Shown here in pieces: positions 17,642-25,449 of a stretch of 40,852 nucleotides of DNA. The notes under the pieces were generated by a model. It was not told where the DNA came from and made no database searches. It worked only from the letters and a program-made list of their open reading frames with translations. The stretch lies in contig JAJDBD010000078.1 of NCBI GenBank assembly GCA_029261575.1, positions 1-40,852 of the forward strand, written 5' to 3'. Position numbers and translations under genes: made by a program. This DNA comes from Nitrospinaceae bacterium (lineage in GTDB: Bacteria > Nitrospinota > Nitrospinia > Nitrospinales > JACRGP01). Positions within the stretch are counted from its first letter, which is position 1. Each line of letters opens with the position of its first letter.

Positions 17642-17670
17642 TTATCCTGTCAATCCCGTCTAAAATTTTT
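17642..17670 (+). repeat. 29-base dispersed repeat, copy 2 (overlaps the msrP stop)
   Basis: TTATCCTGTCAATCCCGTCTAAAATTTTT differs from 10120-10148 at two positions. Read on the minus strand it encodes the last residues of msrP and supplies its TGA stop (17650-17652). Confidence 0.65.
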
Positions 17671-18684
17671 CCCTCTTGGTTTACTACTGCCTCCAGGCGC
17701 TGGCCTGGCGGCGTAAAGGGGGGAGACAAACTTTTCGTAACCGTTGTACTTCAGGGTGGGGCGGACTTCTCCCGTGTCGATCATCTTTTCCGTGGATTGC
17801 GACCAACGGGGATGCGGGACGCCGGGGTCGACGTTGGCGGTGAAATCGTATTCCAAACCTTGCAGGGTATTCCAAAACGTCGCGGGTTTGTAATCGAGAA
17901 GTTCTATCCGGACGATTCCCTTGATGCTTTTAAATCCGTATTTCCAGGGGACGGCAAGGCGGAGCGGCGCTCCGTGTTGGCGGGGGAGCGGGCGCCCGTA
18001 AATACCGGTGGCCAGAAAAGTTAGATCGTTCATCGCCTCGTCAATACGCAGAGCTTCGCTATAAGGCCAGGGTTCCCAAAACGCCAACTGCCCGCGCGCC
18101 GTAAACGGGCGATGAAACGAAACCAGCCGCACATGGGTCGCGGCGCTTTTTGGCTCGGCGCGTTCCAGCAGGGCGCTCAAGGGAAACCCCGTCCAGGGAA
18201 CGACCATGGCCCAGGCCTCCACGCATCGGAGCCGGTACACCCTTTCCTCAATGGCAAACGTTTTGAGCAGATCGTCGACGTCGAAAGTTTGCGGTCGGCG
18301 CACAAGACCCGCGACCTCGACCGCCCAAGGGCGCGTCGCAAAATTTTTAACCAGGGACCGGACCCGCCGCTTGTCCTGGCTGAATTCGTAGTAATTATTG
18401 AAACTGGCCGCGACGTTTTTGTCCGTCAGCGCTTCCCCTAAATGAAACGCGGCGTTGACCTGGGCGGGATAAATTTTTTGCTCCGTTTCCGTTAAAGATA
18501 CCGCAGGGTCCGGGAGCGGCGGACCCGACGGATTCAACGAATCACATCCATAAAGGGTTCCCGCCGCGCACAGGCCCAACGTTCCCATGCCCTTGAGGAA
18601 ACGTCGACGGTCCATGAAAACCGATTCCGGCGTCGCCTCCCGATCGGCAATTTCCCAACCTTTCCGTTTACGTATAGAGAACAT
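17650..18684 (-). CDS. msrP: MsrP-type periplasmic methionine sulfoxide reductase, molybdopterin subunit, with altered C-terminus
   Basis: The 344-residue protein has a twin-arginine signal (DRRRFLKGMG, residues 25-34) for folded export. The molybdopterin ligand Cys154 lies in YRLRCVEAWAMVVPWTGFPL, and IVPWKYGFKSIKGIVRI-type sequence (AVPWKYGFKSIKG here) and HPRWSQSTE match E. coli MsrP (YedY). It repairs oxidised methionine in periplasmic proteins. The heme-membrane partner MsrQ is not in the window. After LKYNGYEKFVSPLY the family's usual end (E. coli YRGLDLRENF) is replaced by a tail encoded by two dispersed repeats. LYGC at 44-47 resembles a lipobox imperfectly. AAGG lies seven bases before the ATG. 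cutA is 21 bases upstream. Confidence 0.92.
   Translation of the reverse strand: MFSIRKRKGWEIADREATPESVFMDRRRFLKGMGTLGLCAAGTLYGCDSLNPSGPPLPDPAVSLTETEQKIYPAQVNAAFHLGEALTDKNVAASFNNYYEFSQDKRRVRSLVKNFATRPWAVEVAGLVRRPQTFDVDDLLKTFAIEERVYRLRCVEAWAMVVPWTGFPLSALLERAEPKSAATHVRLVSFHRPFTARGQLAFWEPWPYSEALRIDEAMNDLTFLATGIYGRPLPRQHGAPLRLAVPWKYGFKSIKGIVRIELLDYKPATFWNTLQGLEYDFTANVDPGVPHPRWSQSTEKMIDTGEVRPTLKYNGYEKFVSPLYAARPAPGGSSKPRGKNFRRD
17685..17712 (-). repeat. REP-like palindromic repeat, copy B (inside the 3' end of msrP)
   Basis: Read on the minus strand, the 28 bases match copy A at 6076-6103 with one mismatch in the loop. It is translated as part of the non-conserved MsrP tail and sits 14 bases from the 29-base repeat. 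Confidence 0.75.
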
Positions 18685-18705
18685 GGGACTACCTTACCGA
18701 GAGAA

Positions 18706-19053
18706 TCAGTCGTCCAGCCAAGCGTCGATCCCTTTCAGATAAGGCGGGGAGCCTTTGACGATGGGAAGGGCGATCACCTCCGGCACGTCGTAGCCGTGGT
18801 TTTCCCGAACCCAGCGCTCCAGAGCCTCGAATCGATCCGAGCGGGTTTTGACGATCAACAAGGATTCGGCGTCGACGTGGATATCGCCTTCCCAGTAATA
18901 AGTGGATTGGATGGAAGGAACCACGTTGACGCAAAACGCGAGTTTGTTTTCCACCAGTCCGCGGCTCAATGTTTCGGCCTCCATGGCGGACCCGGCGGTG
19001 ATCATCACGACAAGATATTCCTTCGGTTCGTTTTTTTCGTTCCGTTCACTCAT
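18706..19053 (-). CDS. cutA: CutA family protein
   Basis: The 115-residue protein belongs to the small, very stable trimeric CutA1 family (PII-like fold), once linked to divalent-cation tolerance; its molecular job is still unclear. Family signatures are visible: MITAGSAMEAETLSRGLVE, LAFCVNVVPSIQSTYYWEG, ESLLIVKTR and HGYDVPEVIALPI with the C-terminal YLKGIDAWL. The first ten residues are polar (SERNEKNEPKE) and precede the first strand. It lies 12 bases after the YqaA-like gene and 21 bases before msrP, so it is probably part of the same transcript. Nothing in the sequence is truncated or unusual. Confidence 0.95.
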   Translation of the reverse strand: MSERNEKNEPKEYLVVMITAGSAMEAETLSRGLVENKLAFCVNVVPSIQSTYYWEGDIHVDAESLLIVKTRSDRFEALERWVRENHGYDVPEVIALPIVKGSPPYLKGIDAWLDD

Positions 19054-19065
19054 AACCCGCCTCCG

Positions 19066-19656
19066 TTAAAACAGATATTTGATGAGGACGAATCCCAAAA
19101 TCAGGGAAACAAAAAATACGATACTTAAGATGTTGAAATATTTTTCGATGAATTTTTTTACCGGGGGGCCGAAAAAATATATCAGACCGGCCACGATAAA
19201 AAACCGGGCCGAACGGCTGGCGGCGGAGGCAAGAACAAACACCAGAAAATCCACCTTGAAGGCGCCCGCCGCGATAGTGAACACTTTATACGGCAGGGGA
19301 GTGAACCCGGCGGCGGCTACGGCCCAGGCCTGATGCTGGTTGTACAACTCGCCGATCTGGTCCCACTTGGCCTCGAAATGGTACAGCGCGATGATGCGGT
19401 CGCCGATAAGCTCCATGAACTCCAGGCCAATGAGATAACCGAACATGCCGCCCAAAACCGACGCGACGGAACAGACGGCGGCAAAATAAAACGACCGTTT
19501 GGCGACCGCGACCGCCATGGCGATCAACAGGACGTCTGGCGGAATGGGGAAAAACGACGATTCGGCGAACGAGAGAACGAACAAAGCGGGTACGGCGTAG
19601 GGAGTCGCCGCCCAGTGGAGAACCCAGTCGTATAGCTTGCGTATGGATCGCATCAC
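19066..19656 (-). CDS. YqaA/DedA-like membrane protein (VTT/SNARE-associated family)
   Basis: The 196-residue integral membrane protein has about five hydrophobic segments. The pattern FAESSFFPIPPDVLLIAMAVA near residues 30-50, then GGMFGYLIG, and AAGFTPLPYKVFTIAAG near 115-131 is typical of the YqaA branch of the VTT (DedA/SNARE-associated) superfamily. DedA relatives flip lipids such as undecaprenyl phosphate or phosphatidylethanolamine; whether this branch does is not established. Its place downstream of two lipid-carrier-type glycosyltransferases makes a lipid-linked sugar role attractive, but this is inference. It starts 34 bases after priA and is followed closely by cutA. Confidence 0.88.
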   Translation of the reverse strand: MMRSIRKLYDWVLHWAATPYAVPALFVLSFAESSFFPIPPDVLLIAMAVAVAKRSFYFAAVCSVASVLGGMFGYLIGLEFMELIGDRIIALYHFEAKWDQIGELYNQHQAWAVAAAGFTPLPYKVFTIAAGAFKVDFLVFVLASAASRSARFFIVAGLIYFFGPPVKKFIEKYFNILSIVFFVSLILGFVLIKYLF

Positions 19657-19690
19657 GGCCTTTCTATTTATGAAGTAGAAAAATATTCAT

Positions 19691-22192
19691 TCAAAGCAGG
19701 TTAACCGGGTCGACGTCCAGCGTCAAATTCGCGCCGGGAAAAAGTTTCTTTTTCCCTTGCCGAAGCGCGCTGTGTTTTTTCAATACCGCTTGCAGCGGTC
19801 CGGACCCCGTAGCGCGCAGGATCAAATGCCAGCGGAACCGGTTTTTTAATTTGAACAACGCGGCGGGACTGGGTCCCAAAAGCTCCGCCCCGCGCGTTCC
19901 GGAGAGCGCGCGGGTCAATTCCCCCTTGAGGCGCCGCGCCAAAGCCTCGGCTTGCCGGGGTTGAGCGGCGTCGATTTCAAAAGCCGCCATCCGCGAATAG
20001 GGAGGATAGTTCAAACGCTCGCGAAATTGCAATTCTTCCGCGTAAAAACCTTCGTAGTCGTGGCTCTGAACAAAACGGTAGACATAATGCTCCGGGTTGA
20101 AAGTTTGCACGACGACCTGCCCCGGCGTTTCGCCGCGCCCCGCCCGGCCCGCGACCTGTGTCAATAATTGAAACGCGCGCTCGCTGGAGCGAAAATCCGG
20201 AATGTTCAGCGCCAGGTCGGCGTTGACCACGCCCACCAGAGTGACCTTTGGAAAGTCGTGCCCCTTGGTGATCATCTGCGTGCCGATCAGGATATCCACG
20301 GCGCCGGACGTCATGTCGCGAAACATATCGTCGAAGGCGTTGCGGGAGTGCATGGCGTCGCGGTCCATCCGGGCGACGCGCGCGCCGGGAAACATGCTCT
20401 GGACCTCTTCCTGAAGTTTTTGCGTGCCGAATCCGCGAAACCGGATCAACTCGTCCCCGCACTCAACGCAGGCCTCGGCCAGCCGGGCGGCGTGATTGCA
20501 GTAATGGCAACGCAGAGCGTCGTTCTCGCGGTGCAGGGTCAGGGTCACGCTGCAATGCGGGCAATGATAAACGAACCCGCACCCCTGACAAAAAACCTGA
20601 TTGGCGGCGCCCCGCCGGTTGAGAAAAATGAACGTCTGCTCGCCGCGTTTCAATCGTCGGCGAATCCCGTTGATGAGCGAGATGGACAGGATGGAAAAAT
20701 TATTTTTTGCTTTTCGTTCCTCGCGCATATCGACGATCTCCACCAGGGGCAGAAAGGCGTCGCCGATGCGCCGGGGCAGGGAGAGGCGTTGGTATTTTCC
20801 GGTTTCGGCGTTGTGCCGGGTTTCCAGCGCCGGGGTGGCCGAACCTAAAATGACGGTCGCGTTGTTCATCCGCGCGCGCACGATCGCCGTATCGCGAGCA
20901 TGATAGCGCGGCGCCGATTCCTGCTTGTAAGACGCGTCGTGTTCCTCGTCGACCACGATGAGTCCGAGGTTTTTGAACGGCGCGAATATCGCCGACCGCG
21001 CGCCCACGACGATAGAAACGGATCCTTCGCGGATTCTCTTCCACTCTCCGTAACGTTCGCGTTGCGACAGCCCGCTGTGCAAAACGGCGACTCCCTGTCC
21101 AAACCGTGCCTTGAAACGACCCACGGTTTGCGGGGTGAGAGAAATTTCCGGCACCAGCATGATGGAGCCTTTTCCCAAATCCAGCATGCGCTGGATGCAA
21201 CGCAAATAAATTTCCGTTTTTCCGCTTCCCGTGATCCCGTGCAGAAGGAAAACCTCAAAGCGTCCGGCGTCCAGCGCGGACACAAGCGTCCGGTAAACTT
21301 TTTCCTGGTCGGCGGTCAGTTTCGGCGGCGTCTCCAGCGGCGCGGAGGCCGCGGCCGGGAGGGCGTCGTCTCTCGATACCTGTTTCACGGAAACCCCGGC
21401 GAGGTTTTTGAGCTGGAGTTGCTTCAAAGGTTCGGCGTATTTCGGAAAGCGTTCCCGCAGGCTGGAAACGGACTGCTCGCCGGAGTCCCGCAACGATTCG
21501 TACAATTGTTTTTGGCGCGGACTGCGTTTGAGGCGCTTGTCGATTTCCTCGACGGGCGGTTGCGGTTCGAGCAGGCGGACAAACTTTTCGCGCCGACGGC
21601 TCACGGCGTCGGATTTTATTTTGACCTCGCTGGACAGGTATCCCTCTTTTTTCATCCGGGCGGGCAAATGCGCGGCGAACTGTTTTTTCAATTTGTTTTG
21701 CAATTGTTTCAGGGTCAGCCCCGGGCGCTGGCGCAGGGTTTCCAAAAGCGCGAATGTTTTGTCTGGAAGCGATTCGTTTTCCAGCGCCCGCAGGCCATCC
21801 TCGGCGAGGGAAAAATGTTCGCGCGCCTCCTCGTCCAGCCCGGCGGGGATCGCGGCCTTGATCGCCTCGCCCCAGGACGCGCCGTAATAACCCGCCATCC
21901 ATGCCGTCAGCTCCAGGATTTCCGTCGACACAACCGGTTCGGAATCGGAGATCGATTCGATGGATTTCAAGGCAATATCCTTGCGCGCGCTGGAGGTCAG
22001 GTCCACGACGTAACCGGTGATCCGGCGCCTGCCGAATGGGACAAATACGCGCATCCCGGCCTCGATCAGGCCCAGTAAATGGTCGGGGATTTTGTAAGTG
22101 AATTTATCGCTCAGGGGGAGGTTGAAAACCACCTCCGCATAAGGGAGGGAGGAGGGAAGGGGATCGCATTTGGAATTTTGCGCGGCGGTCAT
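19691..22192 (-). CDS. priA: Primosomal replication restart helicase PriA
   Basis: The 833-residue protein reloads the replicative helicase at stalled forks. The N-terminal DNA-binding domain (YAEVVFNLPLSDKFTYKIP) is followed by a winged-helix region and a superfamily 2 helicase core with Walker A GITGSGKTEIY, Walker B/DEAH-type VVDEEHDASYKQE and motif GSATPALE. A zinc region holds paired cysteines (CQGCGFVYHCPHCS, CHYCNHAARLAEACVECG), and motifs V/VI GTQMITKGHDFPKV and QVAGRAGRG follow. Length is slightly above the E. coli enzyme. The ATG overlaps the stop of the upstream glycosyltransferase by four bases (ATGA), so translation is probably coupled. That neighbour is unusual for priA. Confidence 0.96.
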   Translation of the reverse strand: MTAAQNSKCDPLPSSLPYAEVVFNLPLSDKFTYKIPDHLLGLIEAGMRVFVPFGRRRITGYVVDLTSSARKDIALKSIESISDSEPVVSTEILELTAWMAGYYGASWGEAIKAAIPAGLDEEAREHFSLAEDGLRALENESLPDKTFALLETLRQRPGLTLKQLQNKLKKQFAAHLPARMKKEGYLSSEVKIKSDAVSRRREKFVRLLEPQPPVEEIDKRLKRSPRQKQLYESLRDSGEQSVSSLRERFPKYAEPLKQLQLKNLAGVSVKQVSRDDALPAAASAPLETPPKLTADQEKVYRTLVSALDAGRFEVFLLHGITGSGKTEIYLRCIQRMLDLGKGSIMLVPEISLTPQTVGRFKARFGQGVAVLHSGLSQRERYGEWKRIREGSVSIVVGARSAIFAPFKNLGLIVVDEEHDASYKQESAPRYHARDTAIVRARMNNATVILGSATPALETRHNAETGKYQRLSLPRRIGDAFLPLVEIVDMREERKAKNNFSILSISLINGIRRRLKRGEQTFIFLNRRGAANQVFCQGCGFVYHCPHCSVTLTLHRENDALRCHYCNHAARLAEACVECGDELIRFRGFGTQKLQEEVQSMFPGARVARMDRDAMHSRNAFDDMFRDMTSGAVDILIGTQMITKGHDFPKVTLVGVVNADLALNIPDFRSSERAFQLLTQVAGRAGRGETPGQVVVQTFNPEHYVYRFVQSHDYEGFYAEELQFRERLNYPPYSRMAAFEIDAAQPRQAEALARRLKGELTRALSGTRGAELLGPSPAALFKLKNRFRWHLILRATGSGPLQAVLKKHSALRQGKKKLFPGANLTLDVDPVNLL

Positions 22193-23967
22193 GGACTCTT
22201 TTGGATTATTTCCAGCAACTCTTTCGAGGGCTGAAACTCGGGGTCGGCTTTTAGGACGGCGCGGGTTTCAAAAAGCGCCTTGTCCCTTTCGCCCGCAAGC
22301 CAGTAACCGTAAGCCAGGTTGTGCCGGATGTAGGGGGCGGAGTCCAGGGAAGCGGCTTCTTGAAGATAAGGCAAGGCCCGGCGCGGTTCGCCCGTTTCAA
22401 TAAAAGGGTTCGCCAGATTGAGGAGGCATCGTACCATGACTTTTCGGGACTGGTCGTTTTCCATTCCACGCTTCCGGGCCTTTTCCAAAAAGAACAAAGC
22501 CCGCTCCCAATCTTCCTTCAGGAAAAAGTACAGGCCTTTATTAAACAGAACCTCGGGAAGGTTGGGGTTTTGTCCCCAGGCCCGGTCCAAAAATTCTCCC
22601 AGCTTGGCGACGTCGTTTCTTTGATAGTAGGCCTGCGCCATGCTGTTGAGGTCGATGGCGCGAATGGGAACAAGCCCTTTGGTAGGACTGAAGGCGTAAA
22701 ACAGGGCGAGGAAGACCAGGACCCAGGCCCCGGACCGGGCGTATTTCCCGGCTTTTAAATAATCGGTAAACACGGCCAGGGCGTATCCGGCAAAAATGGC
22801 CAGGCAAGGAACGGCGGGAATCCGGTACCGGGATTCGTTGAGAAACAAAACGACCGACGCCGTGAGGGCGAAGGCGAAGGCGTATAAAAGGAAAACGTCT
22901 TTTCTTTTTTTTACGGCGGCGACGCCGCCCATCAGCCCCAGGGAAGACAGAACGCTGAAATGGGTCAGCGTGAAATCCAAAGACCGGGAAAACTCGCGGT
23001 AAAGATAAACCGAGAGGTTGCTGGGGGCTTCAAAATCGTTAAAGAAAAAATAAATTTTTCTGAGATAGAGCTTTAAGAATTCCCAAGGCGCGTCGGCGAC
23101 ATGCCCGATTAGAAATTTGATATTGGATCCGTAGCCGAGAATGTTTTTTTGTTGGTATTCATGAACCAACGTCGAGTTGAACCCCACGCCCGAATAACCG
23201 ATCAGGTTGCCGGAGATGAAGGTGTGCGGACCGCTGGCGTCGAAGAAAACGAACTTGCCGTGGAGCAGGTAGCACTGAACCAGCAAGGGAATGAACGAGC
23301 CGTAGAGAACGGCGTTGAATATCAGCCAAAAACGGCGGCGCGCGCCGGCGTCCTGGGAGGCGAAGGCGTGACGGCTTAAAAAGAAATACACAAAAGGCAG
23401 GCAGAGCATGGTGTTGGGCCGGCCCTGAAAAAACATGGACAAGGCGAGCGTTGCCCAGACAAGACCCGTCGGGTTTAATTGGCGTCGCAGGCGGAGCAAA
23501 AGGTATAGAGACAGGACTCCCCAAAATGCAATGAACGCGGCGCGCAGTAAAATGCCTTCGTAAATGATTTCCGCAGTGAAAAGCGAGAAGCCCAGAAAAG
23601 CGAACAGCCCGGCCTTGAATCCAAACAAATCCCTGCCGATCAAAAAAATCAGAACCGCCGCCAGGGACCCCATGGCGAACTGGATTCCGAAGACGGCGTA
23701 AAAATTTCTGCCGAACAGCCAGTAGATGGCGCCGATAAAATATTTGTACAACGGCGCGTAACTGTTGTTGGGGGCGTGCGCCAGCCAGTCTCCGTTCGCA
23801 AGATTTTGCGCGGCGATATCGAAATTATAATGATCAAAGGCGTTGGGAATGTTGTCGAACAGGGGGTTGGCGGGGAGTTCCCCCAGGTATATCAGGCGAA
23901 CCGCGAGGGCGAAGCAGAATAAAATCGTCGGCCACGCCGCCGGGTGTTTGAGGAATTCCGTTCTCAT
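22189..23967 (-). CDS. GT-C-type membrane glycosyltransferase with C-terminal TPR repeats
   Basis: The 592-residue protein begins with a hydrophobic helix and a luminal/periplasmic loop carrying acidic residues (NAFDHYNFDIAAQNLANGDW), as expected for GT-C enzymes such as ArnT/PMT relatives that use a polyprenyl-phosphate sugar donor. About ten or more membrane segments run to residue 420. The last 160 residues are soluble and consist of tetratricopeptide-like helices (AQAYYQRNDVAKLGEFLDRA, VLFNKGLYFFLKEDWERALF, HNLAYGYWLAGERDKALFE). The upstream GT2 gene is a plausible maker of the lipid-linked donor. Acceptor unknown: protein, lipid A or polysaccharide. Its stop overlaps the priA start by four bases. 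Confidence 0.85.
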   Translation of the reverse strand: MRTEFLKHPAAWPTILFCFALAVRLIYLGELPANPLFDNIPNAFDHYNFDIAAQNLANGDWLAHAPNNSYAPLYKYFIGAIYWLFGRNFYAVFGIQFAMGSLAAVLIFLIGRDLFGFKAGLFAFLGFSLFTAEIIYEGILLRAAFIAFWGVLSLYLLLRLRRQLNPTGLVWATLALSMFFQGRPNTMLCLPFVYFFLSRHAFASQDAGARRRFWLIFNAVLYGSFIPLLVQCYLLHGKFVFFDASGPHTFISGNLIGYSGVGFNSTLVHEYQQKNILGYGSNIKFLIGHVADAPWEFLKLYLRKIYFFFNDFEAPSNLSVYLYREFSRSLDFTLTHFSVLSSLGLMGGVAAVKKRKDVFLLYAFAFALTASVVLFLNESRYRIPAVPCLAIFAGYALAVFTDYLKAGKYARSGAWVLVFLALFYAFSPTKGLVPIRAIDLNSMAQAYYQRNDVAKLGEFLDRAWGQNPNLPEVLFNKGLYFFLKEDWERALFFLEKARKRGMENDQSRKVMVRCLLNLANPFIETGEPRRALPYLQEAASLDSAPYIRHNLAYGYWLAGERDKALFETRAVLKADPEFQPSKELLEIIQKSP

Positions 23968-23977
23968 AATCCCGGAT

Positions 23978-24667
23978 TTAACGCCGCGTGAAGCGGTATT
24001 TTATCAATACGCGAACGGCCGTTATTCCGTCTTTCCAGGTGATTTTCTTGCCTTCGCTCCAGTCGCGCGGATGGTAGGAAATGGGGACTTCGTGGATCGG
24101 GATTTTCCGGCGCAAAATTTTTGCGGTGACTTCGGGGCAAAACTCGAAGCCGCGGCTGGTCAACTCCATGTCCCTGAGCAACTCCGTCCGGAAGGCCTTG
24201 TAGCCGGTGGGTTCGTCGGTGATGTTGGATCCGAACAGGATGTTGGTGATCCAGCTCAACAATCGGCCGCCCCAATAAAATGAAAACGACGAGCGCGCGT
24301 TTTTATTCAAAATGCGCGATCCGTAGACGACCTGGATTTTTTCGTCGCGGAAAGGTTCCAACAGGGCGGGGTAGTCGTTGGGATCATATTCCAGGTCCGC
24401 GTCCTGGATCAAAACAATCTCGCCCGTCGCTTCTTTCAAACCCGTGATGATGGCGGCGCCCTTGCCCCGGTTGGTTGCGTGATGCAGAACCCGGCAGTTC
24501 CCGTTTTGTCCGGCGGCGATGGATTGCATTATCTCGCGCGTTCCGTCGGTGGAGCCGTCGTTGATCAGGATGATTTCCTTGTCGATGGGAACGGCCTGGA
24601 CCAGCGAGGTCAATTTCGCAAGCGTGGCTTCTTCATTGTAGACGGGGATCAGAATAGATAATTTCAT
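23978..24667 (-). CDS. GT2 glycosyltransferase, polyprenyl-phosphate sugar synthase-like
   Basis: The 229-residue cytoplasmic enzyme has the GT-A start LSILIPVYNEEATL, EIILINDGSTDGTREI, the acidic metal/donor site LIQDADLEYDP, and TDEPTGYKAFRTELL. This matches dolichol/undecaprenyl-phosphate mannosyl- or glucosyltransferases lacking C-terminal membrane helices. It likely charges a polyprenyl phosphate for the GT-C enzyme 10 bases downstream. ATG 24667 is chosen over TTG 24670 directly before it. A palindrome (24678-24692) lies just upstream, in or near the leader. It may head the six-gene run to msrP. Confidence 0.9.
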   Translation of the reverse strand: MKLSILIPVYNEEATLAKLTSLVQAVPIDKEIILINDGSTDGTREIMQSIAAGQNGNCRVLHHATNRGKGAAIITGLKEATGEIVLIQDADLEYDPNDYPALLEPFRDEKIQVVYGSRILNKNARSSFSFYWGGRLLSWITNILFGSNITDEPTGYKAFRTELLRDMELTSRGFEFCPEVTAKILRRKIPIHEVPISYHPRDWSEGKKITWKDGITAVRVLIKYRFTRR

Positions 24668-24677
24668 CAAGGAGCCG

Positions 24678-24692
24678 CCAGCGTGACGCTGG
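24678..24692 (+). repeat. Short palindrome CCAGCG-TGA-CGCTGG, copy 1
   Basis: A perfect 6-bp stem with a 3-base loop lies 10 bases upstream of the GT2 start. The same palindrome, reverse-complemented in the loop and extended to a 7-bp stem, occurs at 34441-34457 next to rplS. Confidence 0.5.
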
Positions 24693-24819
24693 ACCCGATA
24701 GTTGACGATTGAAAACTTTCTCTCAACTCGAATTCCAACCTGTCGAACTTTCGTTATTGTATTCGATATGCAAGCTCTCCCAGGCCTGTAGCGTCATCCA
24801 AACAAGTTGCGCCTACGTG

Positions 24820-24843
24820 GCCTCCAGGCGCTTGCCTGGCCGG
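24820..24843 (-). repeat. REP-like palindromic repeat, copy C
   Basis: On the minus strand CCAGGCAAGCGCCTGGAGGC is identical to the core of copy A. It lies six bases downstream of the leuD stop codon. Confidence 0.7.
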
Positions 24844-24849
24844 TGGCGA

Positions 24850-25419
24850 TCAGCCGGATTGAGGGATCAATCCGTTTTTTCGGGCGTATTCAAAAATGTT
24901 TCCCGCCTGAATAATTTCCAACACGTCGCCCAGGGGATTCAAAGGATAACTTTTATTGGTCGAGAGATTGGTTAAAAGACTTCTCTCAATATCCAATTTC
25001 ACAGAATCCCCGGTTTTAATTTCGTCGGTCAGCAGGGTTTGCGATTCCAGGGGAGTGAAAAATCCGCCGTCCACGGAATTGCGGTAAAAAATTCGGGCGT
25101 AAGATTCCGCGACGACGGCCTGGATTCCCGCGATTTCAAGACAGGCGGGGGCGTGTTCGCGGGACGACCCGCAACCGAAATTTTTTCCGCCAATGATTAT
25201 TTTATAATTGGAAGCGCATTGGCCCTCGTCGACAAACGGTTTCCCACCCTCTGGCAAACCGGCATTCGCGGCGGGAACGCCCGAAAGAGCGTACCGCCCG
25301 TAATTTTTTTTCTCTTCAGGATCGGTGAGGCTGTAAACCAGATGCTCCGCCGGAATGATTTGGTCGGTGTCTATATTGTCGCCCAGCACGTAGGCGAGGC
25401 CTTCAATCACAGTTTGCAT
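24850..25419 (-). CDS. leuD: 3-isopropylmalate dehydratase small subunit
   Basis: The 189-residue swivel domain of isopropylmalate isomerase joins LeuC to convert 2- to 3-isopropylmalate in leucine synthesis. Visible motifs are LGDNIDTDQIIPAEHL near residue 12, IIIGGKNFGCGSSREHAP (the loop that contacts the substrate) near 76, and VAESYARIFYRNSVDGG. Wording of these motifs is closer to what I recall of plant/cyanobacterial-type small subunits than to E. coli LeuD, and the insertion ALSGVPAANAGLPEGGKPFVDEG lengthens the domain. A related homoaconitase role cannot be excluded. It starts 30 bases after leuC in the same direction. A REP-like palindrome follows the stop. Confidence 0.92.
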   Translation of the reverse strand: MQTVIEGLAYVLGDNIDTDQIIPAEHLVYSLTDPEEKKNYGRYALSGVPAANAGLPEGGKPFVDEGQCASNYKIIIGGKNFGCGSSREHAPACLEIAGIQAVVAESYARIFYRNSVDGGFFTPLESQTLLTDEIKTGDSVKLDIERSLLTNLSTNKSYPLNPLGDVLEIIQAGNIFEYARKNGLIPQSG

Positions 25420-25449
25420 TTGATGGGAACTCCGCTGGCATTCAAAAAT

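Noticed and set aside
20900-22078. 392-residue plus-strand ORF
   Set aside because: Antisense shadow of priA, produced by the codon bias of that gene.
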